A DNA stretch of 64,000 bases from Bacillota bacterium (GCA_023435435.1 JAEYRW010000103.1:1-64000), one strand, 5' to 3'; positions 15,665 to 24,351 are shown, counted from the stretch's first letter. The notes: generated by a model from the letters alone, not told the origin. Program-made: numbers and translations.

Positions 15665-16870
15665 TCAGTCCCGAAAGTACAGATCCCTCGTATAGAGCTT
15701 CTCCCTGACGTCCTTCAGGGCCTCGTCGTACCGGTTGGCAACGATCACGTCGCTCATTTGGCAGAACGCCTCAAAGTCCCGGATCACCCGGCTGTTGAAA
15801 AACAGCGGCTCCTCAATCGTGGGCTCGTATACCACGACCTCGACGCCCTTTGCCTTGATGCGCTTCATGACGCCCTGAATGCTGCTCTGCCGGAAATTGT
15901 CGGAATTGGCCTTCATGGTGAGCCGGTACACGCCCACGGTCTTCGGCTGCCGGGCGAGAATCCGCTCCGCGATGAAGTCCTTGCGCGTGCGGTTGGCCTC
16001 CACGATGGCGGCGATGATGTTGTTGGGCACGTCGTCGTAGTTGGCCAGGAGCTGCTTTGTGTCCTTGGGCAGGCAGTACCCCCCATAGCCGAAGGACGGA
16101 TTGTTGTAGTGCGTCCCGATGCGCGGGTCGAGGCACACGCCCTCAATGATACTCCTTGTGCTCAGTCCCCGCACCTCCGCGTAGGTGTCCAGCTCGTTGA
16201 AAAAGCTGACGCGCAGCGCGAGGTATGTGTTGGCAAAGAGCTTCACCGCCTCCGCCTCCGTGGGGTTCATATACAGGGTCTCGATGTCCTGTTTGATGGC
16301 ACCCTGCTGAAGAAGCGCCGCGAATGTTTGCGCCGCCTTCTCCAGCCGCCTGTTCCCCACAGGCACCCCCAGAATGATGCGGCTGGGGTACAGACAGTCG
16401 TACAGCGCCTTGCCCTCCCGCAGAAACTCCGGCGCGAACAGGATGTTGTCGCACGAATAGCGCGCCCGGACGGACTCCGTATATCCCACCGGCACCGTGG
16501 ACTTGATGATAATCACCGCGTCGGGGTTCGCCTCGATGACCTGAACGATGACGGATTCCACCGAGCTCGTGTCGAAGGAGTTCTTTACCGGGTCGTAGTT
16601 GGTGGGCGTCGAGATGATGACGATGTCCGCGTCCCGGTAGGCCGCTTCCGCGTCCGTGGTGGCAACCAGGTTCAGTTCCCGGGTGGCGAGGTATTCCTCG
16701 ATGTCGCAGTCGATGATGGGGGATTTTTTCGCGTTGATCATATCCACCTTGGACTTCTGAATGTCCACGGCCGTCACGCTTGCGTTCTGCGCCAGAAGAA
16801 CGGCGTTGGACAGCCCCACATAACCCGTCCCCGCCACCGCGATCTTGAGATCCGTCAGCTTCGTCGTCAT
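15665..16870 (-). CDS. ugd: UDP-glucose 6-dehydrogenase
   Basis: The 401-residue enzyme oxidises UDP-glucose twice to UDP-glucuronate with NAD+. Visible are the N-terminal dinucleotide motif IAVAGTGYVGLSNAVLLAQ (residues 9-27), IISTPTNYDP, IIKSTVPVGYTE, FAPEFLREGKALYD and the catalytic cysteine in PSFGYGGYCLPKDTKQLL. The length is typical of the short bacterial UGD branch. The ATG at 16870 follows the epimerase stop codon by one base, so an upstream extension in the same frame is rejected. It is the last gene of the uronate nucleotide-sugar cassette and supplies the substrate for the epimerase encoded just before it. Confidence 0.95.
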   Translation of the reverse strand: MTTKLTDLKIAVAGTGYVGLSNAVLLAQNASVTAVDIQKSKVDMINAKKSPIIDCDIEEYLATRELNLVATTDAEAAYRDADIVIISTPTNYDPVKNSFDTSSVESVIVQVIEANPDAVIIIKSTVPVGYTESVRARYSCDNILFAPEFLREGKALYDCLYPSRIILGVPVGNRRLEKAAQTFAALLQQGAIKQDIETLYMNPTEAEAVKLFANTYLALRVSFFNELDTYAEVRGLSTRSIIEGVCLDPRIGTHYNNPSFGYGGYCLPKDTKQLLANYDDVPNNIIAAIVEANRTRKDFIAERILARQPKTVGVYRLTMKANSDNFRQSSIQGVMKRIKAKGVEVVVYEPTIEEPLFFNSRVIRDFEAFCQMSDVIVANRYDEALKDVREKLYTRDLYFRD

Positions 16871-16871
16871 T

Positions 16872-17864
16872 TTACCGGCCCTCGCTTCCGCATTCTGCCG
16901 CCCGGCCGTAGAAGGCGCGGTACCACGCCGCGAATTTCCCGAGGCCCTCCTCGATGCCCGTCTCCGGCTTGAACCCGAAGTCACGGATCAGGTCGTCCAC
17001 GTCCGCGTAGGTCTGGTAAACGTCCCCGGGCTGCATGGGCAGGAATTCCTTCTTCGCTTCGCGCCCCAGCGCCTTTTCCAGCACCTCGATAAAGCGCATG
17101 AGCTTTTCCGGCTTGTTGTTCCCGATGTTGTACACCTTCGCGGGGTCCTCCCCCGCCGGCGGGCAACCGAGCATGCTGTCGATTCCCTTGACGATGTCGT
17201 CCACGTATGTAAAGTCCCGCAGCATGTCGCCGCCGTTGTAGATTTTGATGGTCTCCCCGTTCATGATCTTGTTCGTGAACGAGAAATACGCCATGTCCGG
17301 ACGTCCGTAGGGTCCGTAGACGGTAAAAAAGCGCAGCCCGGTGGTGGGAATTTGATAAAGGTGGCTGTAGGTGTAGGCCATGAGCTCGTTGGTCTTCTTG
17401 GTGGCCGCGTACAGGCTGATGGGTTTGGACACGTCGTCCGTCACCGAGAAGGGCGTCTTTTCCTGATTTCCGTAGACGGAGGAGGACGATGCGTACAGAA
17501 GGTGCTTCACCGGACGGCGGCGGCAGGCCTCGAGGATGTTGAAAAAGCCCACCACATTGCTTTCGATGTACGCGCGCGGGTTGTCGATGGAATACCGCAC
17601 CCCCGCCTGCGCCGCGAGATTGACCACGATTTCGGGGCTGTGCGCCTCGAACAGGGCTTCTACGGCGGCGTTGTCCGCCAGGTCGCCCTTTACAAATTCA
17701 AAGCCCGGGTATGCGCGCAACAGCGCCAGCCGCGCCTCCTTGAGCCGCACGTCGTAATAGTCGTTCAGGTTGTCAAACCCCACGACCTTCTCGCCCCGTT
17801 CCAAAAGCAGCCGCGACAGGTGAAACCCGATGAAGCCCGCCGCGCCTGTGATCAGATACGTCAT
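16872..17864 (-). CDS. UDP-glucuronate 4-epimerase (SDR family)
   Basis: The 330-residue extended short-chain dehydrogenase has TYLITGAAGFIGFHLSRLLL at the NAD site, the family-specific DNLNDYYDVRLKEARLALL, catalytic Ser in YASSSSVYG, Tyr-Lys in LYAATKKTNELMA and FFTVYGPYGRPDMAYF. These last motifs are characteristic of UDP-glucuronate epimerases (CapI/LpsL/GAE type), which interconvert UDP-glucuronate and UDP-galacturonate. One base separates it from each neighbour. The product would feed cell-surface polysaccharide. Specificity for the 4-epimerisation is inferred from motif pattern and the neighbouring ugd. Confidence 0.9.
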   Translation of the reverse strand: MTYLITGAAGFIGFHLSRLLLERGEKVVGFDNLNDYYDVRLKEARLALLRAYPGFEFVKGDLADNAAVEALFEAHSPEIVVNLAAQAGVRYSIDNPRAYIESNVVGFFNILEACRRRPVKHLLYASSSSVYGNQEKTPFSVTDDVSKPISLYAATKKTNELMAYTYSHLYQIPTTGLRFFTVYGPYGRPDMAYFSFTNKIMNGETIKIYNGGDMLRDFTYVDDIVKGIDSMLGCPPAGEDPAKVYNIGNNKPEKLMRFIEVLEKALGREAKKEFLPMQPGDVYQTYADVDDLIRDFGFKPETGIEEGLGKFAAWYRAFYGRAAECGSEGR

Positions 17865-17865
17865 A

Positions 17866-18612
17866 TTATCCCTCTTTCACGCCCCGGTAGGCATCGCACA
17901 CCTGCCGGTAGCTTTCAAGATTCCCGATGTCATACCGCTTCCCCGGCATCTCCATGGCGTGTACGGCGGTCCTTTGCGCCATCCATGCCATGAGGCTCCC
18001 GGGCGCGTCCACATTGACGCCCGTTTCGATGGCCTCGGCGATGCGGGGCAGATCCGCCTTCTTGTAGAGATAAAAGGGCGGCGCGCACCATTCGGAGAAG
18101 GGCTCCCCGGGCTTTTCCTCCATCCGCAGCACACGGTCCGCGGCATCGATTTCCATGACCCCGCACTTGCGCAGCCGCGCGACATCGGTTTCGCGGTAGC
18201 GCATGAGGCAGCTCGTTCCCTTCCCCGCCGCATAGTCCATGAAGCGGCGCAGCGAAAAGTCGAGCACGTTGTCTCCGGCGATGACGAGCATGTCCCCGTC
18301 CGCCCGGATGGCGTCGATGGCGAACCGCACGTCGCGGACGGCGCCCAGCCGCGTTTCGTTGCTGACGGAGCCGTCATCCAAAACGGTGACCGGCGCGGAC
18401 AGCCGCGCCTTCGCCGCCCAGGCGTTAAAATGGTCCGCAAATTTATGGTTCGAGATCACCACATAGCGCGAGACCGTGCCCGCTGCGTCCAAGTCGTCCA
18501 ACAGCCAGTCGAGGATGGTCTTGCCGTTTACCTCGAGCAGGGGTTTGGGGAAATTCTCCGTGAGGGGGTAAAGCCGCGTGGCATACCCCGCCGCCAGAAC
18601 CGCACAAATCAT
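17866..18612 (-). CDS. Sugar-1-phosphate / NTP nucleotidyltransferase
   Basis: The 248-residue single-domain nucleotidyltransferase begins with the signature CAVLAAGYATRLYPLTENFPK (here given in part), with LLEVNGKTILDWLLDDLD next. GDNVLDFSLRRF carries the metal-binding Asp. It lacks the C-terminal beta-helix of GlmU. Its size and N-terminus resemble LicC- and RmlA-like short enzymes. Between a sugar kinase gene and a UDP-uronate epimerase gene, the simplest role is joining a sugar or uronic acid 1-phosphate to UTP. CTP use (phosphocholine or similar) cannot be excluded. It follows the kinase gene by 24 bp. Confidence 0.82.
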   Translation of the reverse strand: MICAVLAAGYATRLYPLTENFPKPLLEVNGKTILDWLLDDLDAAGTVSRYVVISNHKFADHFNAWAAKARLSAPVTVLDDGSVSNETRLGAVRDVRFAIDAIRADGDMLVIAGDNVLDFSLRRFMDYAAGKGTSCLMRYRETDVARLRKCGVMEIDAADRVLRMEEKPGEPFSEWCAPPFYLYKKADLPRIAEAIETGVNVDAPGSLMAWMAQRTAVHAMEMPGKRYDIGNLESYRQVCDAYRGVKEG

Positions 18613-18636
18613 TCGTCTTCCTCCGCTTCGCGCCGG

Positions 18637-19824
18637 CTACAGTCTGACGCCGTCCGCGCTCTCGCAGGCATGCACGGAAAACTTCTCCGACAGCTGCGGG
18701 AACACCTTCAGATATTCCCGGGTCACCTTTTCGCGAATGCGCTCCTCGAACGCGGGATCGATGAGCGCCATGCAGCAGCCCTTGAAGCCCGCGCCGGAGA
18801 ACCGGCCGCCGTAGATGCCGTCCGTCGAGCGCATGATGTCGTAGAGCGTCTTGAGCTCGTCCGAGCCGGTTTCGTAATCATAGATGCTGGAGCGGCCGCT
18901 TTCGAACGAGAGTCTGCCGAACGCCTCGATGTCGCCCTTTCGCCAGGCCTCCGCGCCCCGCTCCACCCGCGCGAATTCCGTGTAGAAGTGCGTCGCGCGC
19001 TTGCGCCAGTTTTCGGGGAGCCTGTCCTTGTAGGTCTCGAACACGTCCACGGGCACGCCGCGCAGCCGGGCGTCCTCGTACTTTCCGTACTCCATGCCCG
19101 CATAGGCCAGCAGGGCGTAGGCGGCGGACTTGAGCTCGTCCACGCGCATGTTGAACTTGCTGCCCGCCAGCGTCCGCTCCACGCCGCTGAAGAAGATGGC
19201 GATTTTGTAAGGCTTCATGGCGGGATTGGCCGCGATGAGCTCGTAGGTATCATCCCTGGTATCCAGATACAGAAGGTGACCCTTCTTGCTGAACACCTCG
19301 CAGGACTGGTCGAGCTTCCCGACGTTGACGCCCACGTATTCGTTTTCGGCCCGGAGCGCCACGCGGATGATTTCCTCCTGGGTGAGGCTGAAGCCGTTGG
19401 CGCGGCAGAGCGCAGAGAGGTAGGAAATGATGACGGCCGCCGAGGACGACAGCCCGCCGATGGGCAGCGAGCCTTCGATGACTGCGTAGATGCCGTAGGG
19501 CAATTCCACCTGCCTCATCTCCGCGAGCTTTCCCAGGGCGACGGTGGCGCCGCGCAGGTAGTCCGCCCAGTCGTTCTGCTTCTTTGGCACCTTCTGCATA
19601 TGAAACTGCACGCGCCCCTCGAAATTCAGGCTCGTCAGCTCGACGATCCCGTTTTCGGTGCGCATGTACGCGATTGTGATGCCCTTGTCGATGGCGAAGC
19701 CGGTGATCTTCCCGAATTGGTGGTCGCTGTGTGCGCCGATGGGACAAATCCGATAGGGGCAAAAGGAGGTCGCCATTTCGGTCGCCGTCGGGTACATCTC
19801 GATGAATTTCTCTTGCGCGGTCAT
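18637..19824 (-). CDS. GHMP sugar kinase, galactokinase family, galacturonokinase-like
   Basis: The 395-residue kinase has the GHMP ATP-binding loop SLPIGGLSSSAAVIISYL near residues 140-157 and the C-terminal GGRFSGAGFKGCCMALID. Its N-terminal substrate motif reads PYRICPIGAHSDHQFGK in place of the galactokinase GRVNLIGEHTDYN. From memory this matches the plant galacturonokinase motif (PYRICPLGAHIDHQGG), so galacturonate is a strong candidate substrate, yielding galacturonate 1-phosphate for the adjacent nucleotidyltransferase. The start is uncertain: ATG 19824 has GGGG at a fair distance, while ATG 19848 lacks a ribosome site. It is the first gene of the cassette. Confidence 0.82.
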   Translation of the reverse strand: MTAQEKFIEMYPTATEMATSFCPYRICPIGAHSDHQFGKITGFAIDKGITIAYMRTENGIVELTSLNFEGRVQFHMQKVPKKQNDWADYLRGATVALGKLAEMRQVELPYGIYAVIEGSLPIGGLSSSAAVIISYLSALCRANGFSLTQEEIIRVALRAENEYVGVNVGKLDQSCEVFSKKGHLLYLDTRDDTYELIAANPAMKPYKIAIFFSGVERTLAGSKFNMRVDELKSAAYALLAYAGMEYGKYEDARLRGVPVDVFETYKDRLPENWRKRATHFYTEFARVERGAEAWRKGDIEAFGRLSFESGRSSIYDYETGSDELKTLYDIMRSTDGIYGGRFSGAGFKGCCMALIDPAFEERIREKVTREYLKVFPQLSEKFSVHACESADGVRL

Positions 19825-19895
19825 GATGAGCCCCGTATATTCATTCATTGTTCGTAACGGGATGGCGGATAACGACATCCGTTCAAGCCCGGTTT

Positions 19896-19924
19896 ATTAT
19901 ATCAGAAACTATGACAGGAATCAA
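19896..19924 (-). promoter_or_regulatory. Promoter of the uronate nucleotide-sugar cassette
   Basis: On the minus strand TTGATT (complement of 19919-19924), a 17-bp spacer and a perfect TATAAT (complement of 19896-19901). A leader of about 65 nt precedes ATG 19824. Confidence 0.65.
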
Positions 19925-20144
19925 TTCAGATTCACGCGCACCCCATATCCTTTTCACATGCGGCACTTGCGGAAGCGGAATTGTCCGCCCTTCACCACCG
20001 TTTTGCCGCACATTCATCCGATCGATTGAGAACAAATCCAGCACCTGCGGCACGGGCGGCGCGCGCGACAAGCCGCCTCCGAAGCGCACACCCGCAGCCG
20101 GGCTTCACGGCTTCCTTGGCGGCTTTTCGGAACGGCGCGGGCGG

Positions 20145-21047
20145 CTACCGCGCGTATGCCGCAAAGACGTTGTCGTGGGTGATGGCACGCAGCGTCCGAC
20201 CGTCCACACCCAGCGCGGGCAGTTTCGGAAACAGCTCGTCCAGCATCCGCACATAGCCTCGCACCGCGCCGCCGCCCGCAAAGCGCGGGTTGTACCAGCC
20301 TGAATCCATGCTCAGCAAAATCCTTTGCGCAAACCCGTCGTCCAGCAGGCGCAAAAGGAGGGACGGTGTCGCGTCCGGATCATAGTCGACGCCGAGATAC
20401 GAGCCGCGCCGGCCGACGCGCCGGAGCGTCCTGTAATCGCCCTCGGATGACGCGTGGAACCAGGCGAACCGGGCTGGGCTGACGCCCTCCCCTTCCAGGA
20501 TGTCGAGCGCCCGGTCCGCCACAACGCCGCTGGTCGTATGGCTGCAAATCAAGGCGTCCGTCCGCCGGGACGCCGCGCAGGCCGCGCGCAGCAGCTTGGC
20601 CTCGCAATCCGTCATCCCTTCGTCCGATGTGCCCAACTTGATGAAGCCCGCGCGCACGTCCGCCCCCTCGATGCCCGCGTTCAACTCGCCGGTCATCCGC
20701 GCGGCCAGCGCCTCAACGCCGGCGCCGCGCGTTTCCTCAGTGACCCACGGCTCCCGATAGAAGCCGGTGGCCAGCGCAACCGGCATGCCGCTTTCCCGGG
20801 CAACGCGTGCCACAATGTCCGCGCGCCGGCCAACCCCCATGGGCGTCGCCTCGCAGATGAGCCCCACGCCCCGTTCCCGCGCGGCAATGAGATGGGGCTT
20901 CATCACGCGCAGCACGTCCGGGGGATCCGCGTTGGGATACGCCCATGCGGGCGCGTCCCCGGTCTCCGTAAAAATGTGCTCGTGGGGCAGCGCAAGCGCG
21001 AAGTCCGCCGCCGAAAGCCCACCCGCCGTCGTATCAATCCGCTTCAC
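20145..21047 (-). CDS. Phosphotriesterase-family metal-dependent hydrolase
   Basis: The 300-residue TIM-barrel amidohydrolase has LALPHEHIFTETG (the HxH metal motif written H-E-H), a likely carboxylated lysine in AGFIKLGTSDEGMT, metal histidines in ALICSHTTSG and FAWFHASSEGD, and the catalytic Asp in ILLSMDSGWYNP. Members are lactonases, phosphotriesterases or sugar-phosphate lactonases; the natural role is often lactone hydrolysis. The GTG start at 21047 overlaps the stop codon of the reductase gene by 4 bp (GTGA), showing translational coupling. The longer frame reaching 21281 is only overlap with that gene. The substrate is unknown. Confidence 0.85.
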   Translation of the reverse strand: MKRIDTTAGGLSAADFALALPHEHIFTETGDAPAWAYPNADPPDVLRVMKPHLIAARERGVGLICEATPMGVGRRADIVARVARESGMPVALATGFYREPWVTEETRGAGVEALAARMTGELNAGIEGADVRAGFIKLGTSDEGMTDCEAKLLRAACAASRRTDALICSHTTSGVVADRALDILEGEGVSPARFAWFHASSEGDYRTLRRVGRRGSYLGVDYDPDATPSLLLRLLDDGFAQRILLSMDSGWYNPRFAGGGAVRGYVRMLDELFPKLPALGVDGRTLRAITHDNVFAAYAR

Positions 21048-21601
21048 CGCGTGCTCCCGCGCGAAGCCAGTGCCGCCGCCGCCGCCCCGATGGCCTTCAG
21101 CTTGTAGTCCCGGTTCCAGCGGTTGACGCCGATGTAATCGAACACGTGCCCGCGCAGATGCTGCACCGCACGCTCCATCTGTCCCAGGCAGGTCAGAAGT
21201 CCGTTCCCCGAACCGCCCGGCGCGGCGATGAGCAGCACCTCTTTTCCGGCAAGCGCCGTCGGTTCCTTGCGCGCCTCGCACCTGCGGAACCGGTCAAGAA
21301 ACGACTTCAGGGCCTCGCTCGTCTCCCCCCAGTAAACCGGGGTCTCCATCACCAGCGCGTCCGCCTCCGCAATTTCCCTTGCCACCGCGTCAAATCCGTC
21401 CGCGCCGAACGCGCAGATGTGTTCCTTCCCGCAGACGCCCCAACCGTCCCCGCAAACCTTGCAGCGCCCGATGGGCGTCTTGCACAGGTCGATTACCGCC
21501 ACGGACGCGCCCGCTCCTTCCGCCCCTGCAACGGCCGCCGCCACGCAGGACGCCGAAAGCCCTTCCTCCTTGGGCGTGCCGGTCAATATGACGATTCTCA
21601 T
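21044..21601 (-). CDS. NADPH-dependent FMN reductase / flavodoxin-like protein
   Basis: The 185-residue flavodoxin-fold protein begins MRIVILTGTPKEEGLSASCV (FMN phosphate loop) and has GRCKVCGDGWGVCGKEHIC near residues 49-67. That Cys-rich stretch is typical of iron-sulfur flavoprotein-like or quinone reductases of anaerobes, although the full four-Cys cluster spacing is not certain. METPVYWGETSEALKSFLDRF is the second flavin contact. ATG 21601 has AAAGGAG upstream, so the longer form is rejected. A TATAAT-like -10 lies near 21646-21651. It overlaps the downstream phosphotriesterase gene, so the pair probably acts on the same compound. Confidence 0.85.
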   Translation of the reverse strand: MRIVILTGTPKEEGLSASCVAAAVAGAEGAGASVAVIDLCKTPIGRCKVCGDGWGVCGKEHICAFGADGFDAVAREIAEADALVMETPVYWGETSEALKSFLDRFRRCEARKEPTALAGKEVLLIAAPGGSGNGLLTCLGQMERAVQHLRGHVFDYIGVNRWNRDYKLKAIGAAAAALASRGSTR

Positions 21602-21651
21602 CAAAGAACGCTCCTTTCTTTGTTCCAACCCGGTTCCTTGCGCTTATTATA

Positions 21652-21968
21652 GCAGATCATCGCCCGTTCCGCCATTTCGGTCCGCCTTCCGCACTTTTCT
21701 TCTTCTGTTATTCCCTCATCCACATTCCATTGTTTCAGCCATTCTTTCGCGGTTCATCCGACAAAAGACAAACCAGCGTCACACCCGCCATCGGAAAACT
21801 CTATGACCTCTCATTTTTACAAAAGTTTCGACGATGTAAATTTTAACATTCCCCCACCGAAGCGGGGGCATCCCGGAATGCCACACAGGAAAGGAAGTCA
21901 TGTTCTTCATGTAAAAGGGCGTCGAGAGGGGTACAGAGGAATATTACTTTTTGTAAGGAGATGCAAGG
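21652..21968 (+). other. Intergenic region and structured leader before cheW
   Basis: No gene is seen in these 317 bases. The first 150 are T/C-rich. Near 21847-21880 there is a hairpin ccccc/ggggg (21851-21855 with 21864-21868), which competes with an outer pairing cattcc/ggaatg (21847-21852 with 21875-21880). An inverted tttac/gtaaa lies just before it. AAGGAG precedes the cheW ATG. I could not identify a standard promoter or match the structure to a known riboswitch. Confidence 0.4.
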
Positions 21969-22499
21969 ATGCAAGCACAGGCAGCCACGCAATCGCGCGG
22001 CACAGAAGATGCCCGGGAAGGCATGTACCTGACATTCAACATCGCGGACGAGGTCTTCGGCATCGGGATCGAGTATGTCAGGGAGATCATCGGCATTCAA
22101 CCGATTACGCTGATTCCGGAATTTCCGGATCACATCAAGGGCGTTATCAACCTTCGGGGAAAGATCATTCCCGTCATGGATGTCCGGCTCCGCTTCAAAA
22201 GACCGGAACGCCCCTACGACGCCAGGACGTGCACCATCGTGGTGGACATCCATGGCATATCGATGGGGTTAATCGTCGACAGGGTTGACGAGGTGCTCAC
22301 CATTCCCAATGGGGCAATCGCCGCGCCGCCGGGCATGAACCGGAACGCAAAAAGCTACATCAAGGGGTTCGGCAAGGTGGGAGACCAGATCAGGCTGCTG
22401 CTCGACTGCAGCGCACTGCTGCGCGAGGAAGCCAAAACGATACAAGAGAATGAGGAGACTGTGTATGCGTTGGTACCACAACATGAGAATATCAGCTAA
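21969..22499 (+). CDS. cheW: Chemotaxis coupling protein CheW
   Basis: The 176-residue protein is a single CheW/SH3-like domain linking chemoreceptors to the CheA kinase. Recognisable segments are YLTFNIADEVFGIGIEYVREII (here in part), IPEFPDHIKGVINLRGKIIP, VMDVRLRF and MGLIVDRVDEVLTI. A 17-residue polar N-terminal extension precedes the domain. The start is supported by AAGGAGATG. The stop lies 35 bp inside the chemoreceptor gene, so the two are translationally coupled. No CheA, CheY, CheB/R or flagellar gene is present in the window. Confidence 0.94.
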   Translation: MQAQAATQSRGTEDAREGMYLTFNIADEVFGIGIEYVREIIGIQPITLIPEFPDHIKGVINLRGKIIPVMDVRLRFKRPERPYDARTCTIVVDIHGISMGLIVDRVDEVLTIPNGAIAAPPGMNRNAKSYIKGFGKVGDQIRLLLDCSALLREEAKTIQENEETVYALVPQHENIS

Positions 22500-24153
22500 G
22501 CTATTCTTGGGCTTTACGCTTATCCTGCTCGGCGGGCTGGCCATCGGCGCCGTCGGCATCCTCAATCTTCAGACCGTCACAGCCAACAGCGATACAATGT
22601 ACGAGCACATGACTGTGCCGATTGAAGAACTGTCGCAAATCGCCTCCTCCTTCCAGCGGATTCGCGTCAACCTGCGCGACATTATTTTAGCGGACGATTC
22701 GACAAAGTATTCCTATTACGAGGAGCGTGCCGAGGAACGCCGCAAGGAAATCTCGGAACAGTCCGAAGCTTTCGCAGAGACGATCCTGTCGCAGGACATG
22801 CAGGACGCCTATGACGAATTCCTGGCAACGCGCGTTGCGTTTACGGAATATTACAACGAGATCATGGCACTGGCCAAGGAGGACAAGGATGACGAAGCGC
22901 TGGCGATTTTGAACTCCGACGCCTGTTATGAGGCGGAGCAGGCCGAGCAAAACGCGATTCTCAACCTCGCCGCGCTGAAAAAGGAAGATGCCCACGAGAA
23001 GTCCCTCGAAAATCAGGCGCTTTCCGACAACTCACTGATGACGATGATTTACATCATGGCAGGCGTCTTCGCGTTTGCGATTCTCGCCGCCCTCTACATC
23101 TCCCGCCTCATCAGCAATTCCATGAAGCGGATCACGGCGGCTGCGGAAGGGATCGCGGAGGGCGATCTTTGCCAGCAGGTGGACATCGACACGAAGGACG
23201 AAATCGGGAAACTGGCGGCGGCCTTCCGCAAGATGGTTCAAAACCTGAACGAAGTGCTTTCCGGCATCAACGCCGCCGCCGAGCAGGTATCCTCGGGTGC
23301 CGCACAGTTGGCGGATTCCAGCACCTCCCTCTCCCAGGGCGCGTCCGAACAGGCGAGCTCCATTGAGGAAGTCACCTCGTCCCTGGAGCAGATTTCCGCG
23401 CAGACCCGGCAAAACGCCAAGAATGCCGGCGAGGCAAACAGACTGGCCGAGACGGCGCGCGAGAACGCGGAGGACGGCAACGGGCAGATGCAGGACATGG
23501 TCAAAGCCATGGAGGACATCAACGTCTCCTCCGCCAACATCTCCAAGATCATCAAGGTCATCGAGGACATCGCGTTCCAGACGAACATTTTGGCGCTCAA
23601 CGCGGCGGTGGAGGCCGCACGCGCCGGGGAGTCCGGCAAGGGCTTTGCGGTGGTTGCGGAGGAAGTGCGGAACCTCGCCGCGCGGTCCGCGAATGCGGTC
23701 AAAGAGACCACGAAGATGATCGAGGGCTCGGTTCGGAAAGTGGAGGCCGGCACAAAGCTGGCAAACCGGACCGCCGAGGCGCTTGTCAAAATCGTTTCGG
23801 GCACGGCGGAAGCCGCCTCGCTGGTCAAGCAGATCGACGTGGCCTCCAATGAACAGGCCACGGGCCTTGCGCAGATCAATCAGGCGGTCATGCAGGTTTC
23901 CGAAGTCGTGCAGGCAAACTCCGCGGTTTCCGAGCAGAGCTCGGCCGCCAGCAAGGAATTGGCTGGCCAGGCGGAAATGATGCGGGAATCCGTCGGGAAA
24001 TTCAAGCTGCGGCAGGACGGGAATGCGCCCGCGCCCTCCCGGACAAGCGCGCCGACCGGATACGAGGCGCATGAGGAAGCCGCCGAACAGCCCCGAACCG
24101 AAAAGAAAAAGAGGACCATCGCCCTGAGCGACGAGGAGTTCAGCAAATACTGA
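22465..24153 (+). CDS. Methyl-accepting chemotaxis protein
   Basis: The 562-residue transmembrane chemoreceptor has TM1 at about 12-34, an extracytoplasmic four-helix-bundle sensor (about 35-185), TM2 at about 190-212, HAMP (about 213-265) and a long coiled-coil signalling domain. The hairpin tip reads EDIAFQTNILALNAAVEAAR, then AGESGKGFAVVAEEVRNLAA. The acidic sensor helices (ALAKEDKDDEALAILN) are like 4HB_MCP domains. The C-terminal tail is Pro-rich and has no NWETF-type pentapeptide. ATG 22465 has GAGGAG at the right distance. It overlaps cheW. The ligand is unknown. Confidence 0.93.
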   Translation: MRWYHNMRISAKLFLGFTLILLGGLAIGAVGILNLQTVTANSDTMYEHMTVPIEELSQIASSFQRIRVNLRDIILADDSTKYSYYEERAEERRKEISEQSEAFAETILSQDMQDAYDEFLATRVAFTEYYNEIMALAKEDKDDEALAILNSDACYEAEQAEQNAILNLAALKKEDAHEKSLENQALSDNSLMTMIYIMAGVFAFAILAALYISRLISNSMKRITAAAEGIAEGDLCQQVDIDTKDEIGKLAAAFRKMVQNLNEVLSGINAAAEQVSSGAAQLADSSTSLSQGASEQASSIEEVTSSLEQISAQTRQNAKNAGEANRLAETARENAEDGNGQMQDMVKAMEDINVSSANISKIIKVIEDIAFQTNILALNAAVEAARAGESGKGFAVVAEEVRNLAARSANAVKETTKMIEGSVRKVEAGTKLANRTAEALVKIVSGTAEAASLVKQIDVASNEQATGLAQINQAVMQVSEVVQANSAVSEQSSAASKELAGQAEMMRESVGKFKLRQDGNAPAPSRTSAPTGYEAHEEAAEQPRTEKKKRTIALSDEEFSKY

Positions 24154-24171
24154 TCAACCGCTCCACCGGTA

Positions 24172-24230
24172 AAAAAACCGCCGCCAAATGCGCGGACCCC
24201 AACGGGCTTCGCATCTTGCGCGGCGGTTTT
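24172..24230 (+). terminator. Terminator of the cheW-receptor operon
   Basis: A long stem pairs aaaccgccgc (from 24176) with gcgcggcggtttt (to 24230) and has an inner aatgcg/cgcatc pairing. A T-run ends it on the plus strand, and an A-run on the left would allow use on the minus strand too. Confidence 0.7.
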
Positions 24231-24322
24231 GTGATGTGCGCGGTTTGTTCGTGCGCTTTCACGAAAAGAGGCAGGAACGAGCCACGAAAAGCATTCTTCG
24301 AACATGCCTCCAACATTGATTG

Positions 24323-24351
24323 TTGACATGATCCACAGATCGGGTTAGAAT
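24323..24351 (+). promoter_or_regulatory. Promoter of ABC exporter pair B
   Basis: A perfect TTGACA (24323-24328), 17-bp spacer and TAGAAT (24346-24351). Predicted transcription start is near 24358, which leaves a leader of only 20-30 nt. Confidence 0.7.

Noticed and set aside
18637..19824. Plain galactokinase of the Leloir pathway
   Set aside because: The sugar-binding loop deviates from GEHTDY and no galT, galE or galactose transporter gene is adjacent; a uronate kinase fits the neighbours better, though it is not proven.
21800..21968. A cyclic-di-GMP or other known riboswitch before cheW
   Set aside because: The conserved GEMM core sequences were not found; only generic hairpins are present.
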